Source: Hemileia vastatrix
Lineage: Eukaryota > Basidiomycota > Pucciniomycetes > Pucciniales > Zaghouaniaceae
Direction: 5' to 3'
DNA: 64,000 nt
NCBI GenBank assembly: GCA_030280995.1
Contig: JASXTE010000005.1
Coordinates: forward strand, 15,382,001 to 15,446,000
Made by a program: the position numbers and the translations under genes. Shown piece by piece: positions 43,701-56,308 of this stretch. A model generated the notes under the pieces. That model was not told where the DNA came from. It worked only from the letters and a program-made list of their open reading frames with translations, and made no database searches. The stretch's first letter is position 1; every line of letters begins with the position of its first letter.

Positions 43701-46700
43701 AGTAGAAGATTCTGAAATCAAAATAAATCCTGATGATAGCTCAATTATTGTTGCCCCTCTCAAGGCACCAGTCTTGATTAATGGAAATAACATTGAGGTT
43801 GTTTTAGATTCTGGATCTGGAAGTAGTTTAGTATCTGAAAAATCACTTGCTTCAGTGGACCAGGATTATAAATCAAAAACTTAAGTCTATCATTTCTGAG
43901 AATTGGAGAGGTTATGGCTCTGTTTTGTCCCCCACTGGTAAATACAAAGCTACAGTATTTTTCAAATATAACCATGGATTTGTAAGAGCTGTGTGTGATT
44001 TTGTAGTTATGAAAAATGATAACCTAAGTAGTTGGTTCATTGTGGTAAATGACATTTTAACCAAATATGGCATAAAATTGGATCCCTCAAACCATGCTTC
44101 ACAATCAGGTTGAATGTGAAGAGAAAATTTAAAACTTCCTCCCCAAAAAAAATATTAACACCAGGATTGAACACATTTTATTCTGTAGTTCAATATAAAG
44201 GAAGATCTACAAAATAAATGACTGCCCTTCTCTCTGAAATTGACACTGCTTCTTTTGGGGAACAACTTTCTGGTGAGGAAAAAGATTCAATCATTCAAGT
44301 GATAAAATCTTTTCCTATGGCCTTTGCTCATGGGTCACATGAATTATGATTGGTAAAAGAAAAAATGAAGCTCTCATTGTCTTGCCCATTAACTGAATTA
44401 CTACATTGTTAAAAGAAGAAGCCTTACCCTGCTTCTCCCACAAAGAGAAAAGATATTGAAGACAATATCTCTACCCTTTTAAAAATGAATATTATTGGAA
44501 AGGTAGTTGACTATCCTTTTCCTAGAATTAGCTCTATACATGCTACCTTACAAGGTGCTAAATATATCATCTGGTTAGATGGCAATATAGGATATCACCT
44601 TGTACCTGTTGAGAAGAATCCCCAGAATTTTCTGATGATTTATACTCTTATGGGTATTTATAAGTATGTTAACATGCCATTTGGCCCCAGAAATGCCCCT
44701 TCAGTTTTTCAAACATTTATGGATAACACATTCCATCCAGAAATAATTGTAGGATTGCTAATGGTTTGCATTTATGATATCATCATATTCTCTAAAACAT
44801 TTGAGGACCATCTTAACCACCTGTGTAAAATGTTCCATAAGATGGATGAGATAAATATAACACTTGCCTTGAAAAAATGCAAATTTGGTTTTCATTCCTT
44901 GAAAGTGCTTGGTCATGTTGTCTCAGGTTTTCAGATATGTGTTGAGCAGAAAAAAGTGGCAGCCATACAACAGGTGAAAGCTCTTACTACAGTTAGAGCG
45001 CTCCAGAGTGTTTTGGGAATGTGTGGATACTATAAACAGTATATTAAAAATTATAAGGACATAGCATTACCTCTTACCCAATAAACTAGGAAAGATGTTG
45101 CTTTTGTCTGGAGCAGTGAAAGACAAAAAGATTTAGAAACTATGAAAAATTGTTTGATGTCAGCACCAATTCTTACTTTACCTGACTTTGATCAACCATT
45201 TGTTTTATATACTGATTCCAGTTCTATTGGTCTTGGTGCTGCTCTCCATCAAAAACAAGTTATGAATGAAAAAGTATCAGAAGTATTAATTTGTTATATT
45301 TCAAGAACCTTGAGAAATAGTGAATTGAAATATGGTGCCACTCAACTTGAGTGTTTGAAAGTTGTGTGGGCTCTTTAAAAACTATATTATTATTTTTTGG
45401 CCAAAAATTTGAACTTTTCACTGACTTCAGTGCATTAAATTCCCTTTAAACTTAAAAAACCTAACAGAAGCACATTCAGATGTCAGTTGGCTGTTCAGGA
45501 ATACAGAAGAGGGATGACAATAATTCATAGAGCTGGTCTTTTCACTCAAATGTGGATTTTTTATCAAGGTTACTTTCCCAAATGATGACTCAAATCCTGC
45601 ATATGATCCTTAGGATGAAATAATTCACATTCATGGGATATATGTGGTTGATATGCAGGAAGAGTTATTTCATCTTATTTTGGACTCATATAATAAGGAA
45701 ACTGACTTTAAAAGTTATGTACTATATTAGATGATCCAAAGAATGCTTCAATAAAAGCATCAATTAAAACCCTCCCACCAAAGTACCAGACTTTTTTGGA
45801 AAATGGAAAATTTTGAATTGATGAAGGCTACCTCTATTATAAAAGAAAGGTGAGTAATGTTATTTTTATTCCTCCTTATATGAAAGAGATCATCTTGAAA
45901 ATTTTTCATGATGAAATATTGGCTGGAAATTTTGATCTTGAGAAAACAATGATCAGAATTAAGAGCACTTCTTGGTGAGTTAATATGTCTGAAGACACCA
46001 AACTATAAGTTGAATCTTGTGTTTTTTTCTAGAAATCAAAAATATTGACTGAAAAAAGAGCTGGATTAATGCAACATATTGAAGCTCCTGATGCACCATG
46101 GCAAATAATAAACATGGACTTTGTAATAGGATTACCCATATCTGTGAAAGACAGTTATAACTCTTGTTTAGTTGTTGTGGACAGATTCGCAAAAATGTGT
46201 AAATTTATTCCTACTCACAAGGATGTTTCCACTAAAGAATTAGCTTTCTTGTGGTGGTCTCATATGTTTAATACTGCTGGTTTTCTAAATGCCATAATGT
46301 TTGACAGAGAACCTAAAATTACCTCTGAGTTTTAGATGTCTCTGATGGATTTTTCTGGTTGTGATCTAAAGCTTTCTAATTTTCATCACCCCCAGACTGA
46401 TGAATTATCTGAAAGAATGATATAGACTTTAGAGGACATGATAAGAAGGTATTGTGCCTTTGGACTTGAGTACAAAGACAATGACATATTCACCTATGAT
46501 TGGGTTACCTTAATTCCTGATTTGGAATTTTCTGATAATAGCACTGATCATTCTGTTACTCAGAGGAAGCCTTTTGAGCTCTGGCTTGGATATGTTCCAA
46601 ATAATCCTTAATAAATTCTCAATAATGAGATATCTAAATTCGATTTACATCCTGGTGTAAAGTCTTTTCTTCAAATGCAAAAACTTTGCAGAAGTCATTC

Positions 46701-47204
46701 CCAAAAAAAAATTAAAAAAAATATTTTGAAAAAGAGAAGAAGAGGTGGGACAAATGCCATAAAGAATACACTTTTAAAAAGGGTTATGAAGTACTGATTT
46801 CTACAATCCACTTCAATATAGAGGTTAATAACAAATTAAAAGACACATTTTTAGGTCCATTTGTTGTTAGAAGAATGGTTGGTGATAATGCAGTTGAAGT
46901 TATCCTGTATTCTCCATATGACAGGAAACATTCTGTTCTCCCAATATCTCTTTTGAAACCTTACACATCCAATAGTAATTTATTTCCCAAAAGGAGGGGA
47001 AGACCAAAGAAGACCCCTAATGAAATCACTGAGAATGTAGAAATCGTTAAGATTCTAAATGACAGAGTATTCAATGCTGAAAAAGGTACTGAATACTTAT
47101 TGAGATTCAAGAATAAATCTTCTCAATATTATTCTTGCATACATGGGAAAGAGATATCTAACCTTCCTGCTCTACTAAAGAAACATAAAAAGAAAAAATC
47201 ATAG
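43701..47204 (+). pseudogene. A4 protease, RT, RNase H, integrase and chromodomain (many stops)
   Basis: Protease site VVLDSGSGSSLVS at about 43800. RT has a deletion of the CGDYRALN region (the reading jumps from NIIGKVVD to YPFPRISSIHATLQG at 44510), and its active site is LMVCIYDIIIF, losing the YxDD motif. RNase H TDSSSIGLGAALHQKQ at about 45210. Integrase 45900-46600 (CDSC lost, MDFVIGLPIS, DRXPK-like DREPKITSEF, HHPQTDELSERM). The C-terminus 46875-47204 has RKHSVLPISLLKPYTSN, RGRPKK and a chromodomain in which the Trp of the usual DAWIPG is Cys, ending at a TAG at 47202-47204. Confidence 0.9.
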
Positions 47205-47216
47205 TATTTTTTTTTT

Positions 47217-47228
47217 AGAGTGAGGGAG
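47217..47228 (+). other. A4 polypurine tract
   Basis: AGAGTGAGGGAG immediately before the LTR, identical to A2. Confidence 0.7.
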
Positions 47229-47970
47229 TGTCAGCCAGGCTACAAGACTTACCCAGTAAAATAATTAATTAGTTACTGGGATGAAGCCACACCTTTAATT
47301 TCATATTTTTAATTATATTATATTTACTTAAATAAATTACTTGTAATTATTTAACTAATTAAAATAAGTAAATTAATTGAATATTTAAAAATTTAATGTC
47401 CCCCATATTTTTATTCCCCAACACCTTCCTCATGACAGGTCAAGAGTGAAATAAAATTATTTTAATACAGAATTTTAAATTCAAATTATATTACTTTAAA
47501 AATGACATTTACAGAAAAAATTTAAAATAAATCAAATAATTGGTACCTACAGGAAATAAATTTAATTGACACATTCTTTGTAGAACATTCTTAATATTTG
47601 CAATATCTTATTCTTGAATTTTCCTTATCTCATACTTCTGTGTATATAATTTTAGCTCCATGGTTTCTCTCCTTTTTGCCTATATAAGGCCTCCTATTTT
47701 GTTTGTTTTTCATCATTTCATTCTTTCCTTAAAAATTTATTTTTTTATACAACACACATCTATTACTACTATTACTACCTTAGTATTTACATTTATGTGC
47801 TTCTAAGTTCTCAAAGTAATAATAATAATTATCTTTTACCTTTTAATTGAGTATTTAAACTTATAAAGTTAAAAAAAATATACATACCTTTTTTGTTATC
47901 TTGAGTTTCCCACCTTCCACTACTGTTGGACCGCCATTAAATCTTCTAGACCAAAAGTAATCCATTGACA
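47229..47970 (+). repeat. A4 3' LTR (742 bp)
   Basis: TGTCAGCCAGG ... CCATTGACA. Collinear with 19276-20277 without the MITE, so it preserves the empty site. TATA-like TATATAAGGC at 47681-47690. Confidence 0.9.
47681..47690 (+). promoter_or_regulatory. TATA-like box in A4 LTR
   Basis: GCCTATATAAGGCCTCC, with the same motif at 19991-20000 in the shared LTR. Confidence 0.5.
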
Positions 47971-48243
47971 AAAATAGTAAAAATTCTGTAAAAATTTCCA
48001 AAGGTTCTTGAGACTCCTGAATTTAATTTCCATGCACTTTTAGACCTATACTTGCATTTCCTGACCATTAATTATTTATTTAATCTTGACTTGTAAAATT
48101 ACCCTTTTAAACCATTTCAACTACCCATTTTCTTTAATATAAACCATTATAAAATTAAAATTGTTTTCCCAATCTCAATAATCATCTCCACAAATCCTCT
48201 TTTAATAAACATTAGTGCTATACTAAACTTTAGACTCTCACAC
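47971..48243. other. Unassigned spacer between A4 and B3
   Basis: AT-rich, pyrimidine-leaning on the plus strand. No ORF, repeat or family signature recognised. Confidence 0.5.
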
Positions 48244-48331
48244 TGTTTTACATTCTTGTATTAGTGCTAAACTTGTGTAGGAAAGCCAGTAGGGAAAATG
48301 AGCATAGGGGAAGAGCGCTGAACATAAAAGG

Positions 48332-48340
48332 TATATAAAA
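48332..48340 (+). promoter_or_regulatory. TATA-like box in B3 5' LTR
   Basis: GGTATATAAAAGGGAACT, repeated in the 3' LTR at about 60830-60840. Confidence 0.5.
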
Positions 48341-48417
48341 GGGAACTAACTTTTAAAAGAAAAAGTTTGAAGAAAGTAAATTAGAAAAATTAATAATAAA
48401 ATACATGTGTGTGGTTG

Positions 48418-49213
48418 TGTCAAGGGGTCTTTTATGTCTAGAAGGGTTTTAACAGCAGTCCAACGGCGGTAACAGTGGAATTTTAGGATTTCAAAGTTTA
48501 GAGTATGTTATATATCTATTTGTTTGTTATACTCAAATATAAGAGGTAAGAAATTTAATTATTATTATAAATTAATGAGATAGTACTACGCAAATGTAAT
48601 TACTAAAAACAATAATAGATAGCAATAAGTATTTAAATGAAGTAAATGTTTTTTTAAATGTAAGTAAGTAATGGATTATCAAAAACAATCATAAAGTGAG
48701 GCCTTATATAGGCAAGGGAGAGACAAAGCACTGCAATAAAATTCTAAAAACAGTAGTATGAGAGAGAGAAAAAAGAATATTGCAGAAGGAATATTTTCAA
48801 ATAATAAAGTTGTTCTAAAAAGAAGGCGTCAAAAAGGTGTATTTACAGAATATGACAGGAAAAACTTTATTTATTTAATATTTACTGTAAAGGTCAATTC
48901 TAAATAAGAAATTTGATTTTTTTGTATATATTTATTTTTATTTGAATATTAAAATTTTATTTTAATATAATTTTTTTTCTTTCATCCTGTCATTGAGCAC
49001 AGTGTTAGAAAATAAAAAGATAAGGGAAATTTTAATATCTAATGTTAATTATTCATTAAATTTACCATTCTGTAGTTAGTTAATTTATTATAGGTAAGTT
49101 TAATGTAAATAAATTATGATTAAAATAATTAAAATAATTAAAATAATAAGGTGTGGCTTCTTCCAGTAAATAATTAATTATTTTACTGGGTAATTCTAGC
49201 AGCCTGGCTGACA
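48418..49213 (-). repeat. Solo LTR of family A inside the B3 5' LTR
   Basis: 796 bp, plus-strand ends TGTCAAGGGG and GGCTGACA, with TATA-like CCTATATAAGG on the minus strand near 48700. Close in length to the A1 LTR (800 bp). Flanks GGTTG (48413-48417) and AGTTA (49214-49218) differ by two transitions. The uninterrupted B3 3' LTR reads GTGTAATTATATT at this place. Confidence 0.88.
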
Positions 49214-49657
49214 AGTTATATTATATTTACATATTTTATTAGAGAATTACAAAAGTGCATATATAGAGATAAAGAATACATAGATTTATTTTATTTTTGT
49301 ACATAATGGGTGTGCATACCAGAAGTATTGCTGTAGAGTTATTTTATTGCTGCAGTAAGGATATTTTTAAATAGCTCACTTCAGAGAGGGAGTGAATGAA
49401 AATACTAGCACTTACTGAGAATAGATCTGGCCAGCAGATAGATTACTTGTTTAAAAATATATTTACCTCTTTCTTTAAAATATCTCTCAATAATTCTTCT
49501 CATTCCTTCTCTACACATATAACCAAACTTACAATATGTTATTTCAATGTCTTTTTTTAGTGTGGAAGGCGCTTCTTTTTTAATTAGTTTTAGAAAGGAG
49601 AACCAACCCATCTTGGATTGTGTCCATAGCTTAGTATTAAAGAGCTTTTTTTCTACA

Positions 49658-49676
49658 ATTGGTGTCCCAACAGTGG
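49658..49676 (+). other. B3 primer-binding site
   Basis: ATTGGTGTCCCAACAGTGG directly after the LTR end CTACA; conserved with B1. Confidence 0.65.
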
Positions 49677-49869
49677 CATCCAGATTGTAATTACGGTTAT
49701 TTTTTAGGGTTTTGTCATGAGGGTGTAATCAAGCTGGCACTTTGAGGAAGAGTTGTAGGGTCTACAACAAGTCGATCGTGCTGTCATCAGAGTATAGCAC
49801 AGGGCTGTGTTAGAGAATATAGTTGGTATAAACTCTTTAGTGCTTTTTTTTAAAGAAGTTTATTTAGTA

Positions 49870-51660
49870 GAAAATGGTAGACTAGAACGTAATACTATTA
49901 CTTCTAAAGTTGCTCAGGAGAGGTTGGATTAGCCTAACTCCTCAGCATTGCTACCGCCAAGGGTTTTGACAATTATTAGGTGCAAGGAAAAAAGCTTTCA
50001 ATTTACTGGAATCAATACTAAAAAATTTTTAGAGGAGGTTTGAAAAATCTTCAGAGGTTCATGGTGAATCAAGTATTATTGTTTGTCACAAATAAATGTA
50101 AGGAAAATCTAGAAGAACTGGATGGTCATGAAACATGCAATTAGACAATTCTAAAAGCGCAAATTCTGAAAAGATGGCCTAAGGCTACCAAGGAGAAAAG
50201 GTACACAATTAAGGACTTAGATGTCTTGGCAAACAAGATTTTTTAAAAAAAGGGGGTATCAGAGACCCTAAAGATTTTAAAAATTGACAACAAGAATTTT
50301 ATCAGGTGGTAGATTATTTGGTCAGTAATGAGGACTTTGGTGACTAAAGCACAGAACTACCTTGGTTTTGTGAATAACTATCACCTGAGGTCAAAGACTG
50401 GGTGAAGATGCTCTTGATATGAAAGGAAAGTTTGTTAGGAAGAAGAACAGGGGTTATAATTACCCAGGATTGGAGGCAGTGGAAACAGAAGTGGAAACTG
50501 AAATGAAGTTGCTTCAGGTAGAGTGCCAAGTATCTAGGGGTTCCTTATAGGATGTATAGGTGATAGAATTTTTGTCCAGTACTGGGTCACCTTCTTAAAA
50601 ACCTACTCCAAAAGTAAAAGTAACATCACAGGATTCAAATTCAGTGATAGCCAGGATCAGGGAATTTGAAAAGAAGTTAAGCAAAGTGGATAAACCTAAG
50701 CAAAGATTTAATCATAAACCATTGCATTTTTCTTCCATGGTATGTTATTATTGTAATAAAGAAGTTCATACAAGGATGAGATGTAATGTGCTTCAGAAGG
50801 AGAAAGAAGATAGGTTAGTTTTTGAGGATGGTACAGAGATAATTTAGGGAGATGACACAAAGCTTCTTATGGATAAGGATTGAAGGATGTGAGCTAAAGT
50901 AATCAATCATATAAAAAAGAAAGCTATGGAAGATAAATCTAGTAAGGGCATGTAGCCTGATAAAAAAGATAAAAACTCAAAGTCAGTAAATTTTTAAGTA
51001 ACCTGTTTGATATTGAATTTTAAATCTAAAGAAGGAGAAGTTTCAGTGCCACTTACTGAAGCATGGTTAGAAATTTTTCCACAAATCACAAGGATATGGC
51101 TCCACCAACCATAAGTAGATCAAGTAGGGATGGCTCTAGGTAAACTACTCCTGAAGACATTGATGAAGTAGGGTATACTACAAGGGGAAATATGCCAGTA
51201 CCACTTGAGAATGTGGAAATGGAAGACAAATCTGGGAATAAAATGGATTATGGTATGGATCAGCATGCCAAATATTAACCATTAGAGGAACCAGAGATTG
51301 TTCAGCAGAGAGAAGTACCTGCAGAAAGTATTACAGGAACTAGGCGTAATAATCCAAAGAATCCATTTGGCAGTGCAAAAGCTGGTGCTAAGGCAACTCA
51401 GCTAAAGTGGAGGATTCAGCATGCAGTATATACTGAATTTCCAAATGCAGATGAACTTTTGGTTCTGCAATGCTTAAAGACAACATTTTCAGTTCCATTA
51501 GGGGTACTAACAGCAGTAGCACCAGATTTAGAAAATGGAATAGCTGATAAATGCAGTAAGCAAAGAATTGAGAATTGCATTGAATGTGATATGGTTGAAA
51601 ATTCTTTTCAACCAGTTGTGGGATTACTGAGGGTGCCAAACTATGCAGGACCATTAGGGT
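49870..51660 (+). pseudogene. B3 gag (family B, many stops)
   Basis: Recognisable by collinearity with B1: CKEKSFQFTGINTKKFL (about 49982), then the MVNQVLLFVTN-like and DLDVL regions in shifting frames. A cleaner stretch 50644-50847 carries IARIREFEKKLSK and the knuckle CYYCNKEVHTRMRC, a complete C-x2-C-x4-H-x4-C. After that come VFEDGTE and MDKD blocks. The linker 51250-51660 (PKNPFGSAKAGAKATQLKW; ENCIECDMVENSFQPVVG) leads into protease and is missing from B1. Confidence 0.82.
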
Positions 51661-52363
51661 ATTAAATTTTTACAATTAATGGAAAGCAGATCAGAGTGCT
51701 GGTAGATACTGGCTCTCAGATTTATGTAGTTTCAGAAGAAGATGCAGTGGATCTAGGTTTTCCAGTTAAAGATGGAGAAGGGACTGTTTCAGGTATTGGA
51801 GGTTGTAGTTTACCAGTTATAGGGGTAGCTGAATATGTCAAGACATGGGCTGCAGGAGCCTCTAGAGACTTACACTTTTATGTTCCTATTGGAGTAGTTA
51901 AACCGGTTTTAGGAAAACCATTTTTGATAGATTTTTCAGCAACAATAGATTATTTTTTGAATAAAACTATAGGAATTGGGATTATGGGTGACAATGGTAT
52001 TCCAGTGAAAGAAGTCTTAGTAGCACCTAAGGATGGTGTCTGGGAAATTAAGTATGTTGGATCTATGGGTTTGAATAAATAAAGAGAGTTTTATGAGGAG
52101 GAAGAGAATGGGTGACCTCCAGGGAGGTGCCAACCCTTTCATTAGGGGTTGGCTTCTTAGGTATTACTATCTCACCAGATGAGTGGAACCCAGATAGTGG
52201 TCAGTCAGTCCAAGAAGGGATACGTAAAGTGGGACTTCACAGGTGTCTTGGTAATACTACTATAGAGTGTATTGTGCCTAAAATTTTTAATTTATTTGAT
52301 TATGGATTTTTTTATGTTTATATCAAAAAGAAAAGACAAAAATACAATTTAGGTAAAACTTGA
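51661..52363 (+). pseudogene. B3 protease and post-protease segment
   Basis: Opens after a TAA at 51664. A 128-codon frame (51696-52082) has the retropepsin site IRVLVDTGSQIYVVS with the catalytic Asp intact, GIGGCSLPVIGVAEYV, and VVKPVLGKPFLIDFSATIDY. A second frame (52112-52363) holds LGITISPDEWNPDSGQSVQ, HRCLGNTTIECIVP and FDYGFFYVYIKKKRQKY, the segment shared with B1. The stop and frame change between them make it non-functional. Confidence 0.88.
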
Positions 52364-54230
52364 AGCTATATTATAAAAGTTCAATATTAAGTAATGAAGA
52401 CAGTGGCTCGAAGTGTCTGGCATCAAAGTATAAACCAGTAGCAGTTAAAGTTAAACCAGTAAATGTATTTATTCTGGATTTTATTCTTCCTTTTCAGAGG
52501 CTGGAACTATCAAGAAATCCTTATGACATGCCTTTAATAAATTTTTCATCTGAATTTTCACCTAAAAATAGAATAACTTTAGAAAGAATTCAGATGGTTA
52601 ATTTTGGACCAAAGGATTTGTTGGCGCAGGAAGAAAAAAATTTTTTGTTACATGCTATGGTACTTAGGTAAAAAGCTACTGAGTTTTCTGAAGAAGAAAG
52701 AGGCTTCTTGAAGTGCACATATGCAAAACCTTATATTGTCTCAGTTATACCTCATGAACCATTTCAGGAGAAAGTGTTTCCTATACCAGCGGCTATAAGA
52801 GAGGAATATACAAAACTAATTAGGGAAAGGCTAAGCTCTGGCTTGTATGAACAATCAATATCTTGTTTTTCAAGTACATTGTTTTGTGTTTTCAAAAATA
52901 ATGGCAAGTTAAGGGTTGTTCATGATTTAAAAAAGACAAACAAGGTTACAGTTAAAGACACAGGATTGCAACTAACTCCAGAGGAATTTGTGGAATCTTT
53001 TTCATGTTATGTATTTTGAGATATAATGGGAGGGTACAATGAGACTAAGTTAGATATGTTGTAAAGACCCTTGAATATGTTTGAAACTCCATTGGGGTAC
53101 TACAAACTCAGTGGCAGTGTATCAGGCACAGATGATGTGGATATTAAAGGATGAAATTCTGGAACATGTAGGAATATTTATTGATTATGGCCTTATAATA
53201 GGTCCAGTAACTGATTAAAATTGCCAGGTTCTTGAGGAGAACCCAAATATTAGAAGTTTTATCTGGGAATATTTCATTACTCTTGAAAGAGTACACTTTA
53301 GCATAGAGGAGGTTGGTTTGACAGTCTCAGGGTTGAAATTTTCTTGTTGCATGCCAGTGCTAGATATTTTTAGACATGCTGTATGTAGGAGGGGAAGAAT
53401 TATCTCTGGAAAACAGAAAAATGAAGTACTTACATGGCCAAGACCAAGAAACACTACAGATGTTAGAGAGTTTCTAGGTATTGGTACACATGTGAGAATG
53501 TTTATTTGAAATTTTGCCCTGTTATTTTTTCCATTAAGGCATTTTACAAGAAAAGATGTTGTATGGGATTGGAAAGAGGAATGTGAAGAGTCATTTGAGT
53601 TTTTAAAAAGAATTGTAGGTAAAGATATTCTTTTAAAGAAATTGGAATACAGACCAGGCACTGGAAAGACTACTCTAGTGGTAGATTCAAGTGTGTCTGC
53701 AGTAGGCACAGTTTTAATGCAAGAGGTTGAGGAAAGTAATAATAGGCCTGTCCTTTATGAATCAAAGACTATACAAAGATGGAGTATAGTTACTCACAGT
53801 CCAAGTTGGAGCTGTGTGGGGTTGCAAAGATTTTGAAGAAGTTACATTGGATGCTTTGGGGGAAACATTTTAAGTTACTGGTTTATGTGCTATCTTTAGT
53901 GCAGATGATCAGTAGTTCAAGTCTACCAGATGTGCCAATGACTAGATGGGTGGCACAGATTGATTTATTCTCTTTTTACTTAGTTCATAGGCTGGAAAAG
54001 TCTTTCACAATTCCTGATTCTTTATCAAGGAGGCCATTATGTGAAGAAGATTCTGAGGCAGAGGAATTTGAAGAGGAGAAAAATTGGATAAATGGATTAG
54101 AATATTGTTATAAAAATTTTAGGAATAAGGTTGTCCACAAAGATGTAAAAATAATCAAAGATTTCCAGGAAGATATTAAAATATTAGGTGTGGTCCAGGA
54201 CTACATTGGACTAAGGGAAATTAAGGTATA
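52364..54230 (+). pseudogene. B3 reverse transcriptase and RNase H
   Basis: 52360-53019 carries the lead-in (SPKNRITLERIQMVNFGPKD, YIVSVIPHEPFQEKVFPIPA) and RT fingers (FCVFKNNGKLRVVHDLKKTN, KVTVKD). A stop precedes the palm; the active site near 53175 is IFIDYGLII, so the second Asp is Tyr. Thumb: FLGIGTHVRMFI. RNase H: LVVDSSVSAVGTVLMQEVEE and SKLELCGVAKILKKLHW, ending SRRPLCEEDSEAEEFEEE. The sequence type (NKVTVKD, DVREFLG) is the one I associate with mushroom and rust Gypsy elements. Multiple stops. Confidence 0.87.
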
Positions 54231-55887
54231 AATTCATGACGAAGAGGGTCATAAGAGGATGAATGTGCAAGGATCAGATTTTTAAGCTAATGTAGTAACA
54301 AGAAAAGCTCCAGGTAAAGTGGTTCAGGAGTCAGACAAAAATGACTTTATGAGTAGTCAGGGAAGTGATATGCAATCAGAGAAAAGAGATTTAGTTGAGA
54401 AGCCAATTGAGCAAACAGATTGGCTAAGAGCATATTTTGAAGGGGATAGTCAGCCAGAAAATTTTTATGAAGACACATGGTGTAAGATATGGAAATGCAC
54501 TAAAGAATATTTTATTAAAAGTGGACAGGTATGGAGAGAATGCTCTTCTATTCCACAACTAGTTATAGTGGATAGAGGAAGAAAAGAAAAGATTTTTTAG
54601 AGAATTACATAAAAATTTGGGACAAAGGGGTCAAGATGGGACTTATAGGACAGTCAATGAGGAATTCTGGTGGCCTAATATGAGAGCAGAGGTCAAGGAT
54701 TGGTTTCAAGTTTTCCCAGAGTGTCAGTGCAGGATTTACAGAAAGCCTAAAGAGAAAGGAAAAACAACAGGTGAAGATACTTTTTTTGGAATAATTAGCT
54801 TAGATGCAGTTCATATTAAAGAAGGAAGGTTTAAGTACTTGGTAGTAGCCAGGGATGATCTGTCAGGATGGGTCAAAAAACCACCTTTAGTAAACCTTAA
54901 GGCAAGTAGTGTAGCAGAATTTTTAAAGACGGAATGGGTGTATAGGTACAGTGTAACGAAGATGGTAACTGTGGAGGGTTGCGCTGAATTTTTGGTAGAA
55001 TTACAGGAAGTAGTTAAAAGTATAGATGCCAAGATTCAGTTTGCAACACTGTATTATCCAGAGGCAGAGGATATGACTGAGAGAGGGCATCAATTGACTA
55101 AAGATGTGCTAGTTAAGCTATGTGGAACTAATGTGGAAAATTGAAAAGTTATTTGCCTTCATTATTATTTGCAGATATGATTTCAGTGAAAAGGACAACA
55201 GGTTTTTCAGCTTATGAACTTATGTTTGGCCAAAGGGTTGTTTTACCTATTGATCTGGAAGCTAGATATTTTCTAGGATGTGATTGGGATCAGGTTTAAT
55301 TGACTGAAGATTTAATTTTAGCAAGAGTAGCGCAGCTTAAAAGGAAGGATGAGTTTTTGGAGAAGGCATATGAAAGAATGATGCAAATTTGGCACAAATA
55401 TTTTAAGTATTGGAATGAGCACTTATCCCATAGCTTAACAGAGTCACTGAAACCAGGAGATCTGGTATTATTATATAAAAGAAGTCTCAAAAGTCAATGG
55501 GCAAAAATGTTTTCAGATAGATGGAATGGACCTTGTAGGGTCTGGAAACAAATAATTGGAGGAATTGGATGGTACTGAATGGAAGCAATGTGTAGCAGCT
55601 GGCCAGATCAAAAAATTCTACCCAAAATGAGAACCAGTAACGCAAGAATTACCTCTGGAATGAGAGAAAACTACCAGAATCTCCTCCGGGAAGAGGATAA
55701 AATTACAAAATTATTCATGTTTGCTCCAGAAAGAGTTTATATTATTATTATTGGTATGTTAAGTTTTTTTTGTGACTCATAGGAGGCTATGAAACAGCTG
55801 TGACAGATAGGGCACTAGCTATGGCAAGGAGACTATGGCTGAACAAGCAGTTGGCATTAGCACCTAGAGAAGATTTTATGAAGTAAA
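54231..55887 (+). pseudogene. B3 integrase and pol C-terminus
   Basis: 54319-54600 is an acidic N-terminal part (IEQTDWLRAYFEGDSQPENF). The zinc region follows near 54600-54740 (ELHKNLGQRGQDG ... FPECQCRIYR). The core 54770-55144 reads GIISLDAVHI, KYLVVARDDLSGWV, WVYRYSV, VEGCAEF and MTERGHQLTKDVLV. Asp of the first motif and the Glu are present; the usual second Asp (in a TVDNG context) is Glu-Gly here. After further stops, GYETAVTDRALAMARRLW and APREDFMK-stop (about 55887) close pol. No chromodomain seen, unlike family A. Confidence 0.85.
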
Positions 55888-56308
55888 AAATTAACATTGT
55901 ACAAGGGGATATGAAGAAGCAGATGAACTAGATAGAGGAATGTCTGTCTGGGAAAATTAGAAGGCTACTGAGTATCTAGAAGAAGGCAGTAACTTTGGAT
56001 GAAGAAGGTTGGAATATTGAGTGCCTAATTTAAGCATCTGGGCTCTTGAAAAATCTCTTACAATAAAGGTTAATTAATGTGGTTGAAGCTATTTAAAGCT
56101 AGTAGAGGGAGCATAGGCAAGTGCTCTCTAACGTGTATATGGCAAAAGTAAAGTGTTTTTCAAAGCTCTACATGCATTGCTCATGGTTTATGAAGAATTA
56201 GGAATTGTCTTTATGATAATTATGGAGGTTAAGCATAGCTAAAAAGGGAACTATGTACAAGCATTTAAGTTAAAATTCTGATCAGAAGAAAATGAAGGAG
56301 GATAATGA
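55888..56308. other. B3 post-pol segment
   Basis: About 420 bp between the pol stop and the antisense gene. No ORF or repeat recognised on either strand. Confidence 0.5.

Larger units (their letters stand above)
48244..49657 (+). repeat. B3 5' LTR (interrupted by a solo LTR)
   Basis: ATTCTTGTATTAGTGCTAAA, a TATA-like TATATAAAA (48332-48340), then the nested LTR, then a match to the 3' LTR through AACCCATCTT to the end CTACA. The inner end also matches the complement of the B1 and B2 LTR inner ends. Confidence 0.82.

Noticed and set aside
49405..49611. 68-codon minus-strand ORF, repeated at 61102-61308
   Set aside because: Lies within the B3 LTRs and is present in both only because LTRs are duplicates.
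52708..53019. Idea that B3 might be still active
   Set aside because: Dozens of stops across gag-pol, active-site loss in RT and altered integrase core.
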